NCBI GenBank assembly: GCA_963758845.1
Contig: CAVWWX010000002.1
Coordinates: forward strand, 806,001-870,000
Direction of reading: 5' to 3'
Origin: JBDTSW01 sp963758845
GTDB lineage: Bacteria; Actinomycetota; Thermoleophilia; Solirubrobacterales; 70-9
Length of the DNA stretch: 64,000 nucleotides
Shown piece by piece: positions 60,028 to 64,000 of this stretch. The number at the start of each line of letters is the position of its first letter. The first letter of the stretch is position 1. Below the pieces are notes generated by a model. That model was not told the origin of the DNA. It did not search any database and saw only the letters and a program-made list of their open reading frames with translations. Made by a program: the position numbers and the translations under genes.

Positions 60028-60096
60028 CCACCCCCGCTGGGAGTGTCCCGTCCTGCCGACACAGTGGGTCGGCTAAGCAGGACACTCCGGGGGTGG
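60028..60096. promoter_or_regulatory. Long imperfect inverted repeat between ettA and the MBL gene
   Basis: Outer arms CCACCCCC (60028-60035) and GGGGGTGG (60089-60096). Middle arms GGAGTGTCC (60040-60048) and GGACACTCC (60080-60088). Inner arms CCGAC (60056-60060) and GTCGG (60068-60072) with a 7-base loop. The right arm contains the GTG start of the MBL gene, so a hairpin could mask it. Confidence 0.6.
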
Positions 60097-61088
60097 CCGC
60101 GGGGCGAAAGGAGATCGGGCGCGGGGAGCGCGTGGTGCCCGGGGTCTGGCGGCTGCGGATGCCCCTGCCGTGGCCGGGAGTCCCTCACGGCAACGCGTTC
60201 GCCGTCGCCGCCGGCGATGGGATCGTCCTCTTCGACACCGGCTACGCCGACGACGACGGCACCCGCCAGCTCGAGCTGGCCCTGGCGCAGGCGGGCTTCT
60301 CGCTGGGCGACGTCAGCCTGCTCGTCTGCACCCACGCCCACACCGACCACTATGGGCTGGCGGGCCCGATCGTCGACGCCGCCGGCTGCGAGCTATGGAT
60401 GCATCCCGCCTGGGGTCACATCCGCGCGATCGCCGACGATCCTGACGGCGCGCTTGATCGCCGGATCGAGGTGGCGCGCCAAAGCGGCGTCCCGGCCGAC
60501 GCCCTGAAGCGCTACGAGAAGAGCCGGCGCGGCGTGAACACGGGGCTGGTCCGGCTGGTGGCGCCCAACCGTGATCTGTTGCCCGGGGTCGAGATCGAGA
60601 CCGACCTCGGAACCTGGCAGGTCCACGAGACGCCCGGGCACGCGCCCTCGCACGTCGTCCTGCACCAGCCCGACACGGGACTCCTGATCTCGGGCGACCA
60701 CCTCCTGGGCCGGGTCTCGCCGTTCTTCGACTACGGCCATACCCCCGACCCGGTCGGCGAGTTCCTGACCAGCCTGGAAGTGGTTGAGGCACTCGAAACC
60801 GGCCTGTGCCTGGCGGGCCACGGCCGCCCCTTCCGCGGCGTGCCCGCGAAGGCCCGCGCCAACCGCGACCTCGTCAACGACCACCTCGAGCGGGTTCGAT
60901 CGGCGTTCGACGACGGCCCTAGGACCGCCTTCGAGGTCATCGCCGACATCGTCGGCCCCGAGAACGTCAACCCGGCGACCGCGGCCTGGGGCCTGCAGAT
61001 GTCGCTGGCGTACATCGACCACCTCGCGGTGGCAGGCGAGCTTGCCGCCGACGAGGGGTCGGACCCCCGGCGGTGGCAACGGGCGTAA
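60093..61088 (+). CDS. MBL-fold metallo-hydrolase
   Basis: 331 residues. The zinc motif is CTHAHTDHYG (His81, His83, Asp85, His86). Further ligands are in HETPGHAPSHVVLH (His) and LISGDHLLG (Asp), with a final His in CLAGHGRPF. It contains the C-terminal helical winged-helix-like domain seen in LACTB2-like/glyoxalase-II-related hydrolases (AFEVIADIVG..AWGLQMSLAYIDHLAVAGEL). Likely a thioester or phosphoester hydrolase; substrate unknown. GTG start (MAAGRKEIGRGER); a later GTG at codon 14 is possible. RidA follows after 12 bases, so an operon with ridA and ilvA is likely. Confidence 0.9.
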   Translation: MAAGRKEIGRGERVVPGVWRLRMPLPWPGVPHGNAFAVAAGDGIVLFDTGYADDDGTRQLELALAQAGFSLGDVSLLVCTHAHTDHYGLAGPIVDAAGCELWMHPAWGHIRAIADDPDGALDRRIEVARQSGVPADALKRYEKSRRGVNTGLVRLVAPNRDLLPGVEIETDLGTWQVHETPGHAPSHVVLHQPDTGLLISGDHLLGRVSPFFDYGHTPDPVGEFLTSLEVVEALETGLCLAGHGRPFRGVPAKARANRDLVNDHLERVRSAFDDGPRTAFEVIADIVGPENVNPATAAWGLQMSLAYIDHLAVAGELAADEGSDPRRWQRA

Positions 61089-61100
61089 CGTTCACCCCCG

Positions 61101-61490
61101 GTGACTCGGCGACGGACCCCGATCTCCACTGACCAGGCGCCCGCGGCGGTGGGGCCGTATAGCCAGGCGATCGAGCACGAGGGCGTCCTCTACTGCTCGG
61201 GCCAGGTGCCGCTGGACCTCGATGGGGCGATCGTGGGCGAGAGCCCGGCCGAGCAGCTCACCCAGTGCATGCGCAACCTCAGCGCGGTCGCGGAGGCCGC
61301 CGGGACCTCGCTGGGAGCGGCCCTGCGCCTGACGATCTACACCACGCGCCTGGAGGACTTCGCCGACATCAACGAGGCGTACGCCGAGTTCTTCAGCGAC
61401 GAGCCGCCCGCCCGCGCCGCGGTGGGGGTGGGCGCGCTTCCCAAGGGCGCCCTGGTGGAGGTCGACGCGATCATCGCGCTCCCGGCCTGA
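61101..61490 (+). CDS. ridA: RidA family enamine/imine deaminase
   Basis: 129 residues. Signature blocks: APAAVGPYSQAIEHEGVLYCSGQVPLD, the catalytic Arg in PPARAAVGVGALPKGALVEVDAIIAL, and INEAYAEFF. RidA hydrolyses reactive 2-aminoacrylate and 2-aminocrotonate released by PLP dehydratases to ammonia and the 2-keto acid. Its stop and the ilvA start share one base (TGATG), so it is translated together with the very enzyme that makes its substrate. Confidence 0.95.
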   Translation: MTRRRTPISTDQAPAAVGPYSQAIEHEGVLYCSGQVPLDLDGAIVGESPAEQLTQCMRNLSAVAEAAGTSLGAALRLTIYTTRLEDFADINEAYAEFFSDEPPARAAVGVGALPKGALVEVDAIIALPA

Positions 61491-62743
61491 TGGCTCTGAT
61501 GGCTGGGGCCGGGGTCGATCTCTCCGCCGCGGCGGTCGAGGGCGCCCTGAAGGACACGCAGCCGATCGCCCGCCAGACTCCCGTGTTCTCGGCGGGGTGG
61601 CTCAGCCGCTCGGTCGGCGGCGAGGTGAGCGTGAAGGCCGAGAACCTGCAGCGAACCGGCTCGTTCAAGGTCCGCGGCGTCTCGGTGAAGCTGGCGCGCG
61701 AGCCGGCCGACCCGGGAGCCGGCGTTGTGGCCGCCAGCGCCGGCAACCACGGCCAGGCGCTGGCGTACGTCGCCTCCACGCTGGGACTGCCGTGCCGCAT
61801 CTTCGTCCCCAGCACCGCGTCGGTCGCCAAGGCGCAGGCGATCGAGGCGCGCGGCGCCACCCTGGAGTTCGCCGGGGACTCGCTCGAGCGCTGTGTTGAT
61901 GCGGCCCGCGCCTACGCAAGCGAGTCGGGCGCGACCTTCGTCCACCCGTTCGACGATCCGGCGGTGGTCCTGGGCCAGGCCACACTGGGGCTCGAGCTGG
62001 CAGCGCAGGTGCCCGAGCTCGCCAAGGTCGTGGTGCCGATCGGCGGCGGCGGGCTGATCGGCGGCGTTGCCGGGGTCCTGAAGGCGCTGCGGCCCGAGGT
62101 GCGGATCGCCGGCGTCCAGGCAGAGGTGTGCGCCCCGGTCAGCGGGCGCCAGCCCGGCGGCGCCGACCTGCGGTTCGCTCTCGCCGACGGGATCGCGGTC
62201 AAGGAGCCCGGCGCGCTCACGCGCCCACTCATCGACCAGCACGTGGACGAGCTTTGCACCGTCTCGGAGGATGCGATCGCCGAGGCGATGGTCGAGCTGC
62301 TCCAGCGCTCGAAGCTGGTGGTGGAGGGCGCGGGCGCGGTGCCGGTCGCCGCCCTGCGCACCGGCGCGGTGCACCCGGCGCCCGCCGGGGTGACGGTGGC
62401 CGTGCTCTCGGGCGGGAACCTGGACCTCAACCGCGTGTCGGCGATCGCCCGGCTGCACGAGTCGGTCACGGGGCGGAGCGTGCAGATCGCGACCCGCGTG
62501 CCCGACCACCCGGGAGGGCTGGCCGAGCTCCTGGCCCGGATCGCCGAGGAGGGTGGCAACGTGATCGACGTCCAGCACGTGCGGGACATCGGCCACCGCG
62601 GCTTCCACGAGACCCGCGTGGAGATGGTGCTGGAGGTCCGCGGCGCCGAGCACCGCGGCCGGATGCTCGCCGCGCTCGAGGGGCGGGGCTACCGGGTGCA
62701 GGTGTTGCAACCGGCCGAGGACGGCGCCGACCCCGTCCCGTAG
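61490..62743 (+). CDS. ilvA: Threonine ammonia-lyase with C-terminal ACT domain
   Basis: 417 residues. PLP lysine Lys60 in ENLQRTGSFKVRG; ASAGNHGQALAYVA; glycine-rich phosphate loop VPIGGGGLIGGVAGV; VEGAGAVPVAAL; SGGNLDLNRVSAI. The C-terminal ACT domain (about 335-410) is QIATRVPDHPGGLAELLARIAEEGGNVIDV. The length and single ACT domain match the catabolic/TdcB-like class with ACT rather than the two-ACT biosynthetic IlvA. Product 2-oxobutyrate can feed isoleucine or, via propionyl-CoA, the carboxylase/mutase pathway at the other end of the window. The start is ATG 61490 (or 61499). Confidence 0.93.
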   Translation: MALMAGAGVDLSAAAVEGALKDTQPIARQTPVFSAGWLSRSVGGEVSVKAENLQRTGSFKVRGVSVKLAREPADPGAGVVAASAGNHGQALAYVASTLGLPCRIFVPSTASVAKAQAIEARGATLEFAGDSLERCVDAARAYASESGATFVHPFDDPAVVLGQATLGLELAAQVPELAKVVVPIGGGGLIGGVAGVLKALRPEVRIAGVQAEVCAPVSGRQPGGADLRFALADGIAVKEPGALTRPLIDQHVDELCTVSEDAIAEAMVELLQRSKLVVEGAGAVPVAALRTGAVHPAPAGVTVAVLSGGNLDLNRVSAIARLHESVTGRSVQIATRVPDHPGGLAELLARIAEEGGNVIDVQHVRDIGHRGFHETRVEMVLEVRGAEHRGRMLAALEGRGYRVQVLQPAEDGADPVP

Positions 62744-62746
62744 CCG

Positions 62747-62766
62747 TACCCCCCGAATGGGGGGTA
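62747..62766. promoter_or_regulatory. Perfect 20-base hairpin/dyad TACCCCCC-GAAT-GGGGGGTA
   Basis: An eight-base perfect dyad with a 4-base centre, four bases after the ilvA stop and upstream of the histidine kinase. It could terminate ilvA (no T tract) or be a binding site for a NarL/LuxR-type regulator such as the one encoded just downstream. Confidence 0.5.
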
Positions 62767-62911
62767 TCGTGGGTAACACCTCCCCTACCACCGGGTAGGA
62801 CCCCTTATCGAGGCAAGGACCGCCCCAGCGCACCCACGGACCGTCGACGTCCTCGCCGGCCTCATCGCCGAGCTCGATTCGGCGACCGAGGCGGGCGAGT
62901 TCTACGACCAC

Positions 62912-63913
62912 GTGTGCGAGGCCCTGTGCCTCTTGACTTCGATGGAGCGGGTGGGCCTGCTGCTCTATGACTCGGCCACCCGGGCGGTTCGGCCGGTGGG
63001 CTCCTACGGCATCGACACGACCCTGCTGGGAGGTGTCGAGGGCACGCTGGACGAGACCCCGATCGCGCAGCGCGCGCTGGCCGAGGACCGCGTGGTCGAG
63101 GCGTCCGGCGACCTGTCGAAGGAGCTTCCCGCCCGCTACGCCGGCTTTGCCGGGATCACCACGATCGCCTGCGGGCCGGTCGCCGCCGGCGGGCGCTGGC
63201 TGGGCGTGATGTTCGCCGACGGTGGCGGCGGGCCATTCGAGCTGTCCGAGCAGGAGCGCGAGACCATCCTCACGCTGGGGCGCCTGGCCGCGCTTGCGGC
63301 GAGCGTCGAGCGGGCCACGCGCCAGGACGAGCGCGCGCGCCAGCTGACCGAGCGGATCGAGCTGACCCGCGAGATCCACGACCGGGTGATGCAGCGCCTG
63401 TTCGGGTTGACGCTCGCGCTGGGATCCGGCGAGCCACTCTCGGCCGAGCAGCGGCAGAAGTGCCACGACGAGCTGCAGGCGGTCGTCACCGACCTTCGCT
63501 CCGCCCTCGGGCGCCCCGTCTCGTCGCGCGGCCGGCGCCCCGAGCTCTCCCTCGCCGACATCGTGTCCCGCCGCGCCGAGCGGACCCCCGAGCTGGTCGT
63601 CTCGTGGCCGGAGTCCGTCGCCGTGCCGGAGCGGCTCGAGGGCCTTGCCCAGGCCCTCTTCCTGGAGGCGCTTCGCAACTGCGAGAAGCACAGCCAGGCC
63701 CGCGAGATCGAGGTCCGCGTGGCCACGCCCGAGGACGCGTTCGAGCTGGAGATCACCAACGACGGGGCCTCGGGCTCGCCGGCCGGCGCCGGCGCCGGCC
63801 TGGGCCTGCGGCTGCTGACGCTCGAGGCGCTCCAGCACGATGCCCTGGTCGAGTTCGGCTTGCTGCCCGGCGGGCGCTGGCACGTGCGGATGGTCGGGTC
63901 GGTGTCGGGTTGA
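62912..63913 (+). CDS. Soluble sensor histidine kinase (GAF + HisKA_3)
   Basis: About 333 residues from the GTG given; homology extends upstream. A GAF-type sensor (about 1-135: VGLLLYDSATRAVRPVGSYGID..., ACGPVAAGGRWLGVMFADGG) is followed by a HisKA_3 dimerisation helix with LTREIHDRVMQRL (phosphorylated His156). A NarL-class ATPase domain follows: EALRNCEKHSQAREIEV for the N box, ITNDGASG for G1, GAGLGLRLL for G2. No membrane helix, so it senses a cytoplasmic signal. The open frame extends upstream to 62777 with helix-like TVDVLAGLIAELDSATEAGEFYDH but lacks ATG, GTG or TTG, so the start is unresolved. Its stop overlaps the response regulator. Confidence 0.85.
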   Translation: MCEALCLLTSMERVGLLLYDSATRAVRPVGSYGIDTTLLGGVEGTLDETPIAQRALAEDRVVEASGDLSKELPARYAGFAGITTIACGPVAAGGRWLGVMFADGGGGPFELSEQERETILTLGRLAALAASVERATRQDERARQLTERIELTREIHDRVMQRLFGLTLALGSGEPLSAEQRQKCHDELQAVVTDLRSALGRPVSSRGRRPELSLADIVSRRAERTPELVVSWPESVAVPERLEGLAQALFLEALRNCEKHSQAREIEVRVATPEDAFELEITNDGASGSPAGAGAGLGLRLLTLEALQHDALVEFGLLPGGRWHVRMVGSVSG

Positions 63914-64000
63914 CGGGGGCGGCCGACGCCAAGCATGAGGACCTCTCGCTGCGCGTGATGGTGGCCGACGACCACGACGTCGTTCACTGGGGTTTTCGGC
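63910..64000 (+). CDS. NarL/LuxR-type response regulator, partial
   Basis: Only the first 30 codons are in the window. RVMVADDHDVVHWGFR is the N-terminal receiver-domain strand and acidic pocket typical of NarL-family regulators. The start is TTG 63910 (overlapping the kinase stop as TTGA) or GTG 63955/ATG 63958. It forms a two-component system with the upstream kinase. Confidence 0.85.
   Translation, partial: MTGAADAKHEDLSLRVMVADDHDVVHWGFR

Overview
The window is about 64 kb of very GC-rich, gene-dense chromosomal DNA with little intergenic space. There is no phage, insertion sequence, plasmid gene or CRISPR array. The gene content points to an aerobic heterotrophic actinomycete: RskA-type anti-sigma factor, WS/DGAT acyltransferase, SARP-type regulator, stand-alone LigD polymerase, HtaA domain and daunorubicin-type ABC exporters. 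Type III glutamine synthetase, a methylmalonyl-CoA mutase lacking the B12 domain, and many secreted repeat proteins make Thermoleophilia (Solirubrobacterales) my best guess. That placement is inference; no rRNA gene is present to confirm it.

Layout. 1-5.3 kb, minus strand: a propionyl-CoA to succinyl-CoA operon (mutase N-domain subunit, a small protein, a degenerate HD-GYP protein, an FG-GAP protein, and the carboxylase beta subunit cut by the window edge). 5.4-10.7 kb: an RTX-like secreted protein, a zinc metallopeptidase, two glycosyltransferases and UDP-xylose synthase. 10.8-17.6 kb: sigma-like and STAS regulators, a secreted GH26 glycosidase, CsbD, two tRNA-Ser genes, a lactone oxidase, a PLP racemase/aldolase-fold enzyme, an acetyltransferase and an L,D-transpeptidase. 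17.6-24 kb: WS/DGAT, an amine oxidase, glnN with a striking palindrome upstream, two small unknown proteins and tRNA-Arg. 24.1-32 kb: a 1703-residue SARP/nSTAND/WD40 regulator followed by two CSLREA-type secreted beta-helix proteins, the first apparently broken by an internal deletion.

32.2-39.8 kb: LigD polymerase, an aldehyde dehydrogenase, a DHA2 transporter, and a TetR/FAD-monooxygenase divergent pair with a clear operator. 39.9-45.8 kb: a secreted protein that looks like a PHM-type copper monooxygenase fused to a cupredoxin, tandem PepSY-like proteins sharing an upstream direct-repeat motif, a diaminopropionate ammonia-lyase-like enzyme, a cupredoxin lipoprotein, two small fold proteins, Ogt and a STAS protein. 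45.8-48.3 kb: an ECF sigma/anti-sigma pair divergent from an HtaA-domain protein, with matching ECF-like promoters in both directions. 48.5-51.2 kb: an amidoligase-type operon (helical protein, circularly permuted ATP-grasp, class I amidotransferase). 51.2-58.4 kb: an MFS transporter, two ABC-2 exporters and divergent PAP2 paralogs. 58.4-64 kb: ettA with a frameshift, an MBL-fold hydrolase, ridA-ilvA, and a two-component system running off the edge.

Functional themes are propionate/odd-chain and threonine-derived carbon (pcc/mutase; ilvA with RidA), secreted surface proteins, copper proteins, and several self-contained regulatory modules with visible DNA sites.
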